Shown one piece after another: positions 31,883-40,862 of a stretch of 64,000 nucleotides of DNA. The position numbers and the translations under genes were made by a program. A model generated the notes under the pieces. The model did no database searches. It was not told the origin of the DNA and saw nothing but the letters and a program-made list of their open reading frames with translations. This DNA is from Starkeya sp. ORNL1 (lineage in GTDB: Bacteria > Pseudomonadota > Alphaproteobacteria > Rhizobiales > Xanthobacteraceae): the NCBI RefSeq assembly GCF_012971745.1, contig NZ_CP048834.1:1178001-1242000 (forward strand), written 5' to 3'. Position 1 is the stretch's first letter, and each line of letters opens with the position of its first letter.

Positions 31883-32971
31883 TCAACTCACTCCGCCATC
31901 CGCCGGGTCGGTCTCCTCCCCGGTATAGAGCGGACTGTGAAGATATTGGTAAAGCGCGAAGCGCATCAGCACGCCGATCGCCGCCGCCATCGGCACCGCG
32001 AGCAGCAGGCCGAGGAAGCCGAGCACATAGCCGAAGGCGAGCAACGCGAACATCAGCCAGACCGGGTGCAGGCCGACGCTGTCGCCGACCAGCTTGGGCG
32101 AGAGAATATAGCCCTCGATGAACTGCCCGAACAGGAAGATGCCGGCGATGATCGCGATCATGCCCCAGTCGGGGAAGAACTGCACGATGGCGACGCCGAC
32201 CGCCAGCACCAGCCCGGTGAGCGAGCCGACATAGGGGATGAAGGTGATGACGCCGGAGACGAAGCCGATCACCAGGCCGAAATTCAGCCCGGAAATGGTG
32301 AGCGCGATCGAATAGAAGGCGCCGAGGATGAGGCACACCGCCGCCTGCCCGCGCACGAAGCCGGCAATGGCGCTGTCCATCTCGCGGGCGATCTCGCGGA
32401 TGGTCTCGCGATTGTTCAAAGGCAGCCAGGAATCGACCTTCTCCACCATGCGGTTCCAGTCGTTCAGCATGTAGAAGGCGACGACCGGGGTGATGACCAG
32501 CAGCGAGAACAGCGAGATCAGCGCCTGCCCGCCGGTCCAGATCGACTGCAGCAAGGTGAGCATATAGGCCGCGCCCTGGGTGACGAGGTCGCTCATGCTG
32601 CGCTGGATATTGGGTAGCCGGTCGCCGATCACCGAGCGCAGCCAGCGAGCACCCTCCCCGGTGGCCAGCGACTGGAGCTTGAGGATGTATTCTGGCAGCC
32701 GCTCCAGGAAGGCGGCGAACTGGCTGCCGAGGATCGGTATGACCAGCAGCATCAACATGATGATGCACATCAGCGCCAGCCCGATCACCACCAGCGAGGC
32801 GATGAGGCGGTCGATGCCGAGGCGCTCCAGCCGCGTGGTGATGGGGTTGAGGAAATAAGCCAGCGCGAGGCCGGCGACAAAGGGTATCAGCACCCCGCTC
32901 AGCAGCCAGCATAGCAGGACGAAGCCGACCAGCACGGCCAGCCAGAACTTTACCTGTCGATGCAGGACCAT
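31883..32971 (-). CDS. AI-2E family (PerM-like) membrane transporter
   Basis: About 362 residues with 7-8 membrane helices: two near the N-terminus (F-W-L-A-V-L-V-G-F-V-L-L), a cluster in the middle and paired helices at the end, with the family signature L-N-F-G-L-V-I-G-F-x-x-G in the P-Y-V-G-S region. The family includes TqsA but most members transport unknown substrates. The ATG at 32971 is preferred to a TTG at 32992. It is the first gene of the hdaA-ppk-ppx operon and borders the inserted sulfatase region. Confidence 0.9.
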   Translation of the reverse strand: MVLHRQVKFWLAVLVGFVLLCWLLSGVLIPFVAGLALAYFLNPITTRLERLGIDRLIASLVVIGLALMCIIMLMLLVIPILGSQFAAFLERLPEYILKLQSLATGEGARWLRSVIGDRLPNIQRSMSDLVTQGAAYMLTLLQSIWTGGQALISLFSLLVITPVVAFYMLNDWNRMVEKVDSWLPLNNRETIREIAREMDSAIAGFVRGQAAVCLILGAFYSIALTISGLNFGLVIGFVSGVITFIPYVGSLTGLVLAVGVAIVQFFPDWGMIAIIAGIFLFGQFIEGYILSPKLVGDSVGLHPVWLMFALLAFGYVLGFLGLLLAVPMAAAIGVLMRFALYQYLHSPLYTGEETDPADGGVS

Positions 32972-33230
32972 CCGAACTGCGCCTTCCGACAACGCTTTGT
33001 GCTTGGCCTCGCGCCCGACCCCGCGCTCCGCCTTACGCTTGGTACGCCCGATTCATTGATACAGGACAAACACGGCACGGGCGATTGTGCAAAAGGCGCG
33101 GCCCTGTCGCCGGCCGCGGGGGCGAATTTGGCGGAAGCGCGTGGCCGCGTACGAGCACGCAGGGGCGCCCTACGCCACCGACGAAACTTCAGGTAGCATC
33201 AACCACTTGTTGGCGGTCGGGGGGCAAGCT

Positions 33231-35156
33231 GTGCGTTCGTGCGGGCCGAGCCTCTTTGAATGGGCCAAACTCGGTCGGCGGTGGCTTTGCTCCGCGCCGC
33301 TTCTGATCTTCTTGATCCTTGTAGCATCGTCTCCTGGTGGTCGAAGCGAAGCAGCTTCGGAAGCCAGGCACGTCCTTGTGCTTTATGAAAACAACCGGCT
33401 GCTTCCGGCCAATGTCGAGGGGGATCGCGGACTCAATCAGGTCCTTTCCGGTCGGGAGGGAAACACCGTCGTCAGCACCGAATTCCTCGATGCGCCGCGT
33501 TTTACCGGCCAGGACTATGTGCAGACGGTCGTCACCTTCCTTCGTGAAAAATACACCGCCCATCCCCCTGATGTCATCGTTGCAGCAGGGAACGGAGCAT
33601 TGGGCTTCCTGCTCAACAATCGGACGAAACTTTTCCCATCTGTCCCGGTCGTATTCATGGGCGTCGACTTCGCGTTCGTGAAGCTGAAGCAGCCATTGCC
33701 CACGGACGTCGTCGGCATTCCGGTCGAGTATGATCTGGCGGGGACGATAGACCAGGCTCTGAAATGGCATCCAGACGCCAAGCGGCTCGTCGTGGTTACC
33801 GGCGCGTCGGCGCCCGATCGCGAAATGGAGGCCTCGCTAAAAGCTTTGACAGGACAATTCGCCGGGCGAGTTACCACAGAGTTCCTGGGCGGCCTGCCGA
33901 CCGATGAAGTGCTGAAGCACCTCGGCGCGCTTGATCGCAATACGGTGGTGTTCACGCCAGGCTACTTCCAGGATGGCGCAGGCCGCGATTTCGCCCCTCG
34001 CGAGGCAGCGCGGGCAATGGCAGCGGCTTCCACCGCCCCGGTCTACGGGCCTTACAACACCTTCATCGGTGTCGGCATTGTCGGCGGCGCGATGCCAAGC
34101 TTCGAGGCCATGGGGCGCGAAGCCGGGGGTATCGTGAACCGGTTGTTCACCGGTACTGACCCCGCGACATTGCAATTGCCGCAGATCATGCCAACCACGC
34201 TGAATGTCGACTGGCGGCAAGTTCGACGCTGGGGCATCAGCGAGAGCGAGATCCCCCCTGGTACGGTCGTGCATTTCAAGGAGCCGACATTCTGGGAGGC
34301 GTACAAGACCGAGGCGCTCATTGCGATTGCAATCGTCCTCCTGCAATCGGGATTGGTTGCAGGGCTATTGATCGAACGTCGCCGCCGTCGAGGCGCCGAG
34401 GCTTCGGTAGACAAGCACCGCTTTGAACTTGCGCACGCTTCCCGTCTGGCGATTGCGGGCGAGCTGACAGCCTCGATTGCCCATGAGATCAACCAGCCGC
34501 TGGGTGCCATCCTCAGCAATGTGAACGCGGCTGAGTTGATGCTCCATTCCGGCACCGCCCAGGCCAGCGAGCTCCAGCAGATTCTTGGCGACATACACCG
34601 CGACAATATCCGCGCCAGCGAAGTCATCCGCAGGCTCAGGAGCCTTCTCACCAAGCACCAGGTCGAACGCAAGGTCATCGACCTGAATGACTCGCTCGCA
34701 GACATGGCAACGATACTGCGTGCAGAGGCACACCGTCGGCGCGTAACTCTCGCAATCCGGCCAGAGTTACCCAGTGTCGAGGTCATAGCCGACCGTATCC
34801 AGATGCAGCAGGTGCTGCTCAATCTCGCCCTCAATGCAATGGATGCTGTCAGCGACGTGCCGGATGAGCGAAAGACGGTCATGATTTCGACGGAGCGCCG
34901 CTTGGGAGACGCGCTCATAACCGTTCAGGATCGGGGCCACGGTATCGCTCCGGAGCATCGTTCAAAACTCTTCGACTCTTTCTTCAGCACCAAGCGCACC
35001 GGTATTGGCCTCGGATTGTCGATCGTGCGAACGCTTGTCGAAGCGCAGAATGGTAATGTGTGGGTAGAAGACGCGCCCGGCGACGGCGCAGTTTTCCGCG
35101 TGAGATTGCCGCTTGCTGGCCAGACTGCCTCGTGGGGGGAAGAAAATGACCACTAA
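33231..35156 (+). CDS. Hybrid-sensor histidine kinase with ABC substrate-binding-like input domain
   Basis: About 641 residues. An N-terminal membrane helix (about 18-38) is followed by a periplasmic domain (about 42-350) that looks like a substrate-binding protein of the ABC_sub_bind type (D-V-I-V-A-A-G-N-G-A-L, V-P-V-V-F-M-G-V-D), a second helix (about 363-385), a HisKA domain with His418 in S-I-A-H-E-I-N-Q-P, and an HATPase domain with L-N-L-A-L-N-A-M-D-A. The enzyme probably senses a small periplasmic ligand and phosphorylates the FixJ-type regulator whose gene overlaps its own by 11 bp. The GTG at 33231 follows a GGGGGG-rich site; the frame is open upstream to 33087. Codon use is less GC-rich than the neighbours. 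Confidence 0.85.
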   Translation: MRSCGPSLFEWAKLGRRWLCSAPLLIFLILVASSPGGRSEAASEARHVLVLYENNRLLPANVEGDRGLNQVLSGREGNTVVSTEFLDAPRFTGQDYVQTVVTFLREKYTAHPPDVIVAAGNGALGFLLNNRTKLFPSVPVVFMGVDFAFVKLKQPLPTDVVGIPVEYDLAGTIDQALKWHPDAKRLVVVTGASAPDREMEASLKALTGQFAGRVTTEFLGGLPTDEVLKHLGALDRNTVVFTPGYFQDGAGRDFAPREAARAMAAASTAPVYGPYNTFIGVGIVGGAMPSFEAMGREAGGIVNRLFTGTDPATLQLPQIMPTTLNVDWRQVRRWGISESEIPPGTVVHFKEPTFWEAYKTEALIAIAIVLLQSGLVAGLLIERRRRRGAEASVDKHRFELAHASRLAIAGELTASIAHEINQPLGAILSNVNAAELMLHSGTAQASELQQILGDIHRDNIRASEVIRRLRSLLTKHQVERKVIDLNDSLADMATILRAEAHRRRVTLAIRPELPSVEVIADRIQMQQVLLNLALNAMDAVSDVPDERKTVMISTERRLGDALITVQDRGHGIAPEHRSKLFDSFFSTKRTGIGLGLSIVRTLVEAQNGNVWVEDAPGDGAVFRVRLPLAGQTASWGEENDH

Positions 35157-35799
35157 GGCACAAATACACATCGTCGACGACGATGCCTCATTGCGAACCG
35201 CGCTTATCCGTCTGCTTGGCGCAGCCGGCTTCGACGCCGTCGGCTATGCGTCGACTGGCGACTATCTGCTTAGCCGACCGGAGAGCCGTCATGGATGCCT
35301 GTTGCTCGATGTCAGGCTGCCGGCCGGGCCCTCGGGTCTCGACCTCCACGCTGCCTTACGGGAACTCGGCGCCGACCTGCCGGTGGTGTTCATGACAGGG
35401 CACGCCGACGTGCCGACGTGTCTGCGCGCAATGAAGGCCGGCGCGGTCGATTTCCTGGAAAAGCCGATCAAGGCGGAGACGCTGCTCGAAGCGGTGCGGC
35501 GCGCTCTTGCACTCGACCTGCAACGGCGCACCGAGCGAACCCAGGAAGAAAGCCTGAGCAACAGGTACGGCTCGCTTTCTCCCCGGGAGAGGCAAGTGTT
35601 CGATGGCGTCATAGCCGGCAAGCTCAACAAGCAGATTGCCGACGAACTCGGCGTCGCCGAGCGCACGGTGAAAGCGCAGCGCGCTCATATGATGGAAAAA
35701 CTGGGGGTCGGATCATCCGCCGAGCTCGGCCGACTTGCCGAGCGCCTCATGCGCATCCGCGATATCAGGGGCCTCCAGAGCGAGGCAAACAGCCCTTAA
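35146..35799 (+). CDS. FixJ/LuxR-type response regulator
   Basis: 217 residues. The receiver domain (1-120) has the acidic pair D-D-D at residues 11-13, phospho-acceptor Asp55 in L-L-L-D-V-R-L-P, and the Lys in E-K-P. A LuxR-type DNA-binding domain follows (L-S-P-R-E-R-Q-V-F-D, about 145-205). It is a FixJ-like transcription activator. The start codon lies inside the end of the kinase gene, so the two are translationally coupled and form one two-component system. Confidence 0.92.
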   Translation: MTTKAQIHIVDDDASLRTALIRLLGAAGFDAVGYASTGDYLLSRPESRHGCLLLDVRLPAGPSGLDLHAALRELGADLPVVFMTGHADVPTCLRAMKAGAVDFLEKPIKAETLLEAVRRALALDLQRRTERTQEESLSNRYGSLSPRERQVFDGVIAGKLNKQIADELGVAERTVKAQRAHMMEKLGVGSSAELGRLAERLMRIRDIRGLQSEANSP

Positions 35800-35872
35800 G
35801 GGAAATCCGACCTGCCCTTGCGTCCAATGGGCCAAGCCGGATTTGGGTGCAATGGTGGCCATTGGAGGATCC

Positions 35873-36268
35873 ATGGCCACCGCCCGGGTTGTCATAATAG
35901 ATGATGACGACAGCATGAGAAAAGCGCTCCAGCGCTTGCTCGCGGCCGCGGGATTCCAACCCGTCGCCTACGGCTCCTCGGAAGCATTTTTGGAGGATAG
36001 CGCGGATAGCCGTTCCAGCTGCATCGTATGCGACCAGAATTTGCCGGCAATGCCCGGGCTTGAATTACTGCAACTCATTCGTAAACGACAAGAAGAAATC
36101 CCGTTCATCCTGATTACCGCGTTCGACAGTCCCGGTTTAGGCGCCCGCGCGCTCAGTGACGGCGCCATTGCCTATCTCACCAAACCATTTGCCGGCTTCG
36201 AACTGATCGAAGCCATCCGGGAAGCAATTGCCCTTTCGGGCAAATCGCGTCGCCCGTCGGCCCAATAG
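35873..36268 (+). CDS. Single-domain (receiver-only) response regulator
   Basis: 131 residues. It is a CheY-like receiver alone, with D-D-D-D at 10-13, Asp54 in V-C-D-Q-N-L-P, and K-P-F near the end. The sequence is closer to FixJ-family receivers than to CheY. Without an output domain it could act as a phosphate sink or an intermediate in a relay with the preceding kinase. The ATG is supported by GGAGG 5 bases upstream. It lies 73 bp after the FixJ-type gene and 79 bp before the sulfatase. Confidence 0.9.
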   Translation: MATARVVIIDDDDSMRKALQRLLAAAGFQPVAYGSSEAFLEDSADSRSSCIVCDQNLPAMPGLELLQLIRKRQEEIPFILITAFDSPGLGARALSDGAIAYLTKPFAGFELIEAIREAIALSGKSRRPSAQ

Positions 36269-36347
36269 TCGCTGGCGCCGCTACGCGCGATGGTGGCGCG
36301 CATCCTTGGGTCGGGTGCAACCAATGAGCAGCTATGGGAGCCTCAAG

Positions 36348-38081
36348 ATGGACATTCGATCGAAATCGTGGTGGGCCTCCACCGCCCTGGCAGGTGGACT
36401 AGCAATAGCGGCGACGGTCGGACACGCGCAGCCCGCAGCGGCGCAGACACCGGCCAAGCCCAACATCCTCTTCATCATGGGCGACGACATCGGCTACATG
36501 CAGCCGAGCATCTACCATCGTGGCCTGATGGTCGGCGAGACGCCGAACATCGATCGCATCGGCCGGGAGGGCGCGCTCTTCACCGACTACTATGCCGAGC
36601 AAAGCTGCACGGCCGGGCGCAACGCCTTCTTCACCGGCATGCATCCCCTGCGCACCGGCATGATCCCGCCGCAACTGCCGGGCAGCCCGTCCTATCTGCG
36701 CCCGGGCACGCCGGCGCTCGCCAAGTTCCTGTATGACCTCGGCTATTCCACCGGCGAGTTCGGCAAGAACCATCTCGGCGACCACACCGACGCGCTGCCG
36801 ACCGCGCACGGCTTCCAGGAATTCTGGGGTTATCTGTATCACCTCGATGCCATGCAGGGCGTCAGCTTCCCGGACATCAACAAGACCCCGACGGAACAGA
36901 CCGTCGCGCCGCCTTGCCGCAACACCCCGGTTCCGGGCCTGAGCGAGCCTCCCGGCGCGGTCGATCCCAAGACCACGCTCTGCCTCATGCCGCCTCGTCC
37001 CGTGCTGGCGTGCAAGTCCTCGGACGGCACCTCAGCGAACCAGACCTGCAAGGACGAAGGCCCCCTCACGCTCGAGCGCTCCAAGACGGTCGATGAGGAA
37101 ATCTCGAGCAAGGTGATCGATTTCCTCGATCGCAACAACCCCGCAAGTACCGGCAAGCCGTTCTTCGTCTGGTACAATCCCGCCCGCATGCACATCACCA
37201 CCGTGCTGTCGGACAAGTACAACAACATGATCGGCGAGCCCGGCGGCAAGGACTGGGGCGCCAACGAAGCCGGCATGAAGCAGATGGACGACAATATCGG
37301 CTATGTCCTCAAGAAGCTCGAGGAGATGGGCCAACTCGACAACACCATCATCATGTTCACGACCGACAACGGCGCCGAGACCATTACCTTCCCCGACGGC
37401 GGCACCACCCCGTTCAAGGGCGGCAAGCTGAGCACGTGGGAGGGTGGCATGCGCGCACCTCTGGTCGTGCGTTGGCCGGGCCACATAGCGCCGGGAACCG
37501 TGAAGACCGACATCTTCGCCTCGCTCGACTGGCTGCCGACGCTGGTGGACATCGCCGGCGGCGAAAAGGGCAACGACCTCAAGGCGCGGATCGAGAAGGG
37601 TGCTTACCCCGGTATCGTCAAGACCACGCTCGACGGTGTGAATGAGCGTGACTACCTCGAAGGAAAATCGCCGAAGTCGGCACGCAACACCTTCTTCTAT
37701 TATTCCGGTAAGGACCCGTCCGCGGTCCGCTACAAGAACTGGAAGATGTACTTCGCGATGGTTTCGGACGATCCGGCCGGCTTCCTGACCGGCGTGGTGC
37801 CCTATCACTGGACGCAGGTCGTCAACATCAAGCGCGATCCCTTCGAAACCTCGATCGGCCAGCAGTACAAGACACTCTTCGGCATGGGCGGTGCTCTTAC
37901 CTCACCTTCGACGGCTTATGTCTATGATTGGAACATGCTGCCGATCGGCCAGGCGCTCTGGCTGAAGGAACTCTCAAGCTACATCGACTATCCTCCGCTG
38001 CAGGATCCGGCGAGCTACAACCTCGAACAGGTCATCCAGCAGGTGAAGGCAATGAGGACGTCCAGTCGCGCCGGCGAATAG
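36348..38081 (+). CDS. Exported sulfatase with C-T-A-G-R active-site motif
   Basis: 577 residues. A Sec-type signal peptide (about 1-33, A-A-A-Q) precedes a sulfatase/alkaline-phosphatase fold with metal ligands Asp46-Asp47 (M-G-D-D-I-G-Y), nucleophile Cys87 in Q-S-C-T-A-G-R-N-A-F-F-T-G, and the later T-T-D-N-G-A-E metal site. The cysteine must become formylglycine; the usual code C-x-P-x-R is replaced by C-T-A-G-R. A formylglycine-generating enzyme is encoded two genes downstream. GGGAG 7 bases before 36348 fixes the start. It probably hydrolyses a sulfate or phosphate ester in the periplasm; the substrate is unknown. Confidence 0.92.
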   Translation: MDIRSKSWWASTALAGGLAIAATVGHAQPAAAQTPAKPNILFIMGDDIGYMQPSIYHRGLMVGETPNIDRIGREGALFTDYYAEQSCTAGRNAFFTGMHPLRTGMIPPQLPGSPSYLRPGTPALAKFLYDLGYSTGEFGKNHLGDHTDALPTAHGFQEFWGYLYHLDAMQGVSFPDINKTPTEQTVAPPCRNTPVPGLSEPPGAVDPKTTLCLMPPRPVLACKSSDGTSANQTCKDEGPLTLERSKTVDEEISSKVIDFLDRNNPASTGKPFFVWYNPARMHITTVLSDKYNNMIGEPGGKDWGANEAGMKQMDDNIGYVLKKLEEMGQLDNTIIMFTTDNGAETITFPDGGTTPFKGGKLSTWEGGMRAPLVVRWPGHIAPGTVKTDIFASLDWLPTLVDIAGGEKGNDLKARIEKGAYPGIVKTTLDGVNERDYLEGKSPKSARNTFFYYSGKDPSAVRYKNWKMYFAMVSDDPAGFLTGVVPYHWTQVVNIKRDPFETSIGQQYKTLFGMGGALTSPSTAYVYDWNMLPIGQALWLKELSSYIDYPPLQDPASYNLEQVIQQVKAMRTSSRAGE

Positions 38082-38138
38082 CGGCGGTTGAGAAAGTGGC
38101 GGGCGTCCTGCGCCCGCCTCCCAACCTGGGGGTTGAAC

Positions 38139-39194
38139 ATGCCGCACGGATCTCTCGTCGCAATCACCCGCCGGGCCGCGGCGGCGGCGCTGCTTCTGCT
38201 GGCGATGCTGGCGGCATCGGTGCCCGCCTTGGCACAGGGCGCCTCGCCGGGTGCCGATCCGCTCCCGTCCTGGAACGACGGCCAGGCCAGGCAGGCGATC
38301 CTGGACTTCGTCAATAAAACGACCGAGCAGGCGAGCCCGGATTTCGTCCCTGCCGACGACCGGGTCGCCACCTTCGATCAGGATGGGACGTTGTGGGTCG
38401 AACAGCCCTCCTACACCCAGTTCATCTTCTGCCTGGAGCGTGTTCCCGCAGTGGTGGCCAAGCGGCCGGAGCTCGCGAAGGTCGAGCCGTTCAAGACGGT
38501 GCTTTCCGGCAATAAGGAAGCCATCGCCAAGCTCACGATGAAGCAGCTCGAGACCATCGCCGTCGCCACCTTGACCGGCATGTCGGTCGACGACTTCAAT
38601 GCCGAGGCGGTGAAATGGACGTCAAGCGCCAAGGACAAGCGTTTCGGCCGTCTCTACACCGAGCTTGTCTACCAGCCGATGCTCGAAGTGATGGCCTATC
38701 TGCGAGCCAATGGCTTTAAGACCTACATCGTCACCGGAGGCGGCCAGGATTTCGTGCGCTCCTATTCGCAGCGCGTCTACGGCGTCCCGGTCGAGCAGGT
38801 CGTGGGCACCGCGGGCGGGACGAAGTACGGCTATGGCAAGGATGGCAAGCCATTCCTGACGAAAGAGCCGAAGCTGCTGCTCAACGACAATAATGCCGGC
38901 AAGGCGGAAGGCATTCATCTGATGATCGGCCGTCGCCCCCATGCGGCGTTCGGCAATTCCACCGGTGACCAGCAGATGCTGGAATATACCAAGGGCGGTG
39001 ACGGCGCGCGGCTCTCGGTGCTCGTTCTCCACGATGACGCGGAGCGCGAGTTCGCTTACGGTCCTGCACAGGGCCTCCCCGCCACCAAGGTCGGCACCTT
39101 CACGCAGGCGCTTTACGACGAGGCCAAAAAGGCGGGCTGGACCGTGATCAGCATGAAGAACGACTGGAAGCGCATTTTCCCGTTCGACAAATAG
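38139..39194 (+). CDS. Exported HAD-family phosphatase
   Basis: 351 residues. The signal peptide has T-R-R-A-A followed by a long hydrophobic run and A-L-A-Q; the paired arginines allow a Tat route. The HAD core shows the nucleophile motif D80-Q-D82-G-T, the T-G-G-G motif II region and N-S-T-G-D motif IV, like PSP/phosphoserine-phosphatase relatives. It should remove phosphate from a small periplasmic molecule. It is 57 bp after the sulfatase and 12 bp before the FGE gene, so it works in the same pathway, possibly on the sulfatase product. Confidence 0.88.
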   Translation: MPHGSLVAITRRAAAAALLLLAMLAASVPALAQGASPGADPLPSWNDGQARQAILDFVNKTTEQASPDFVPADDRVATFDQDGTLWVEQPSYTQFIFCLERVPAVVAKRPELAKVEPFKTVLSGNKEAIAKLTMKQLETIAVATLTGMSVDDFNAEAVKWTSSAKDKRFGRLYTELVYQPMLEVMAYLRANGFKTYIVTGGGQDFVRSYSQRVYGVPVEQVVGTAGGTKYGYGKDGKPFLTKEPKLLLNDNNAGKAEGIHLMIGRRPHAAFGNSTGDQQMLEYTKGGDGARLSVLVLHDDAEREFAYGPAQGLPATKVGTFTQALYDEAKKAGWTVISMKNDWKRIFPFDK

Positions 39195-39206
39195 AAGAGA
39201 GCCAGT

Positions 39207-40184
39207 GTGAACAGAGCAGCCCGCGACCGCCAGCACTCCGCGCCGGCGCCTCTCGAGAGCGAGATGGTCTTCATCGCCGGCGGCACCTTCCGCATGGGCT
39301 CGGACCGGCATTATGCCGAGGAGCGGCCGGTGCACCGGGTGAGCGTCGACGGCTTCTTCATCGACGCGACGCCGGTGACCAACGCGCAGTTCCGTGCCTT
39401 CGTCGAGGCCACCGGCCATGTCACCGTGGCCGAGATCACGCCCGATCCCAAGGATTATCCGGGCGCACTGCCGCATATGCTGAAGGCCGGCTCGCTGGTG
39501 TTCACCCCGCCGGACCATCCGGTGGACCTGCGCAACTGGAGCCAGTGGTGGGCGTTCCGCTTCCGCGCGAACTGGCGCAAGCCTTACGGCCCGGGCTCCT
39601 CGATCAAGGGGCTCGACGACCATCCGGTGGTGCATGTCGCCTATGCGGATGCCGAAGCCTATGCCGCCTGGGTGGGCAAGTCGCTGCCGACCGAGGCCGA
39701 ATGGGAATTCGCCGCCCGCGGCGGGCTGGAGGACACCGAATTCGCCTGGGGCGAGGAATTCAGCCCCGAAGGCCGGCAGATGGCCAATACCTGGCAGGGC
39801 GAGTTCCCGTTCCAGAACCTCGCGCTCGACGGCTTCGAGCGCACCTCGCCGGTGAAGTCCTTCCCCGCGAACGGCTACGGCCTCTACGACATGATCGGCA
39901 ATGTGTGGGAATGGACCAGCGATTTCTGGTCGACCCGCCATCCCCAGGACGCGCCGAAGGCGTGTTGCGTACCGCTGAACCCACGCGGCGGGCCGGAGGC
40001 GGCGAGCTTCGATCCGACACAGCCGGAGATCCGCATACCGCGCAAGGTGCTGAAGGGCGGCTCGCATCTGTGCGCGCCGAACTATTGCCGCCGCTATCGC
40101 CCCGCCGCCCGCCATGCCGAGCCGGTCGACACCTCGACCAGCCATGTCGGGTTCCGCTGCGTGCGGCGCGGACCAGCTACGTAA
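39207..40184 (+). CDS. Formylglycine-generating enzyme (sulfatase maturase)
   Basis: 325 residues, FGE/SUMF1 family. It starts with G-G-T-F-R-M-G-S-D and ends with the catalytic region containing Cys289 and Cys294 in C-A-P-N-Y-C-R-R-Y-R-x-A-A-R, the copper-binding pair with the same spacing as in known FGEs, then G-F-R-C. It has no signal peptide, so it must oxidise the sulfatase cysteine in the cytoplasm before export. A GTG start at 39207 follows the HAD gene by 12 bp. Its last base lies 1 bp from the convergent CDP-alcohol gene. Confidence 0.92.
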   Translation: MNRAARDRQHSAPAPLESEMVFIAGGTFRMGSDRHYAEERPVHRVSVDGFFIDATPVTNAQFRAFVEATGHVTVAEITPDPKDYPGALPHMLKAGSLVFTPPDHPVDLRNWSQWWAFRFRANWRKPYGPGSSIKGLDDHPVVHVAYADAEAYAAWVGKSLPTEAEWEFAARGGLEDTEFAWGEEFSPEGRQMANTWQGEFPFQNLALDGFERTSPVKSFPANGYGLYDMIGNVWEWTSDFWSTRHPQDAPKACCVPLNPRGGPEAASFDPTQPEIRIPRKVLKGGSHLCAPNYCRRYRPAARHAEPVDTSTSHVGFRCVRRGPAT

Positions 40185-40185
40185 C

Positions 40186-40716
40186 TCACGCCGCCATGTG
40201 GCGGGCCCACTCGCCGAGATAGGCGGCGGCGGAGAGCGTGGTCAGCGCGCCGACCAGCACCATGCCGAGATCGAAGGCCGGTCCCGGCGGAAAGCCGAAG
40301 CCGAGCGAGGCCAGCACGAAGGCGGCGAACACGATCTGTGCCGCGGTGTTCAGCTTGGACACCACCAGCGGCCGGATGGTCACCGGCTTGTCCAGCACCC
40401 AGGACAGGATCACCGCCGAGACGATCATGATGTCGCGCGACACCACCGCGATCGCCACCCATTGCGGGACATAGCCGGCCACCGCCAGCGTCACATAGAT
40501 CGAGACGAGGAGCGCCTTGTCGGCGAGCGGGTCGAGATAAGCGCCGAGTTCGCTCTGCAGGCCATAGCGCTTGGCGATGAAGCCATCGATGGCGTCGGAA
40601 ATACCGGCAGCGAGGAACAGCCAGAAGGCGACGCCCGGCCGCCCGGAGACGATGGCCCATACCACCACCGGCACCGTGAAGATGCGGGCAATGGTTATGA
40701 TGTTCGGAAGGTTCAT
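40186..40716 (-). CDS. CDP-alcohol phosphatidyltransferase
   Basis: 176 residues with about five membrane helices. The family signature D-x2-D-G-x2-A-R-x8-G-x3-D-x3-D is present as D-A-I-D-G-F-I-A-K...G-A-Y-L-D-P-L-A-D, with Lys in place of the usual Arg. Such enzymes transfer a phosphatidyl group from CDP-diacylglycerol to an alcohol acceptor in the inner membrane (PgsA and cardiolipin-synthase relatives). The acceptor is uncertain. In relatives this gene lies beside the AI-2E-hdaA-ppk operon; here the sulfatase region separates them. Confidence 0.9.
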   Translation of the reverse strand: MNLPNIITIARIFTVPVVVWAIVSGRPGVAFWLFLAAGISDAIDGFIAKRYGLQSELGAYLDPLADKALLVSIYVTLAVAGYVPQWVAIAVVSRDIMIVSAVILSWVLDKPVTIRPLVVSKLNTAAQIVFAAFVLASLGFGFPPGPAFDLGMVLVGALTTLSAAAYLGEWARHMAA

Positions 40717-40862
40717 TTTTTTCGGCGTTCCCCCATCATGAAATAATGCCGTACCGCTCGCTTGCCAAGGCAAGCTGCCGATAGGGCACCTGGTTCAGGC
40801 GGTGACGGCTCCCGCGGGACATGGCACAAGGCGGCTCCCGCCCGTGTAGCGCCCCGTGTTCC

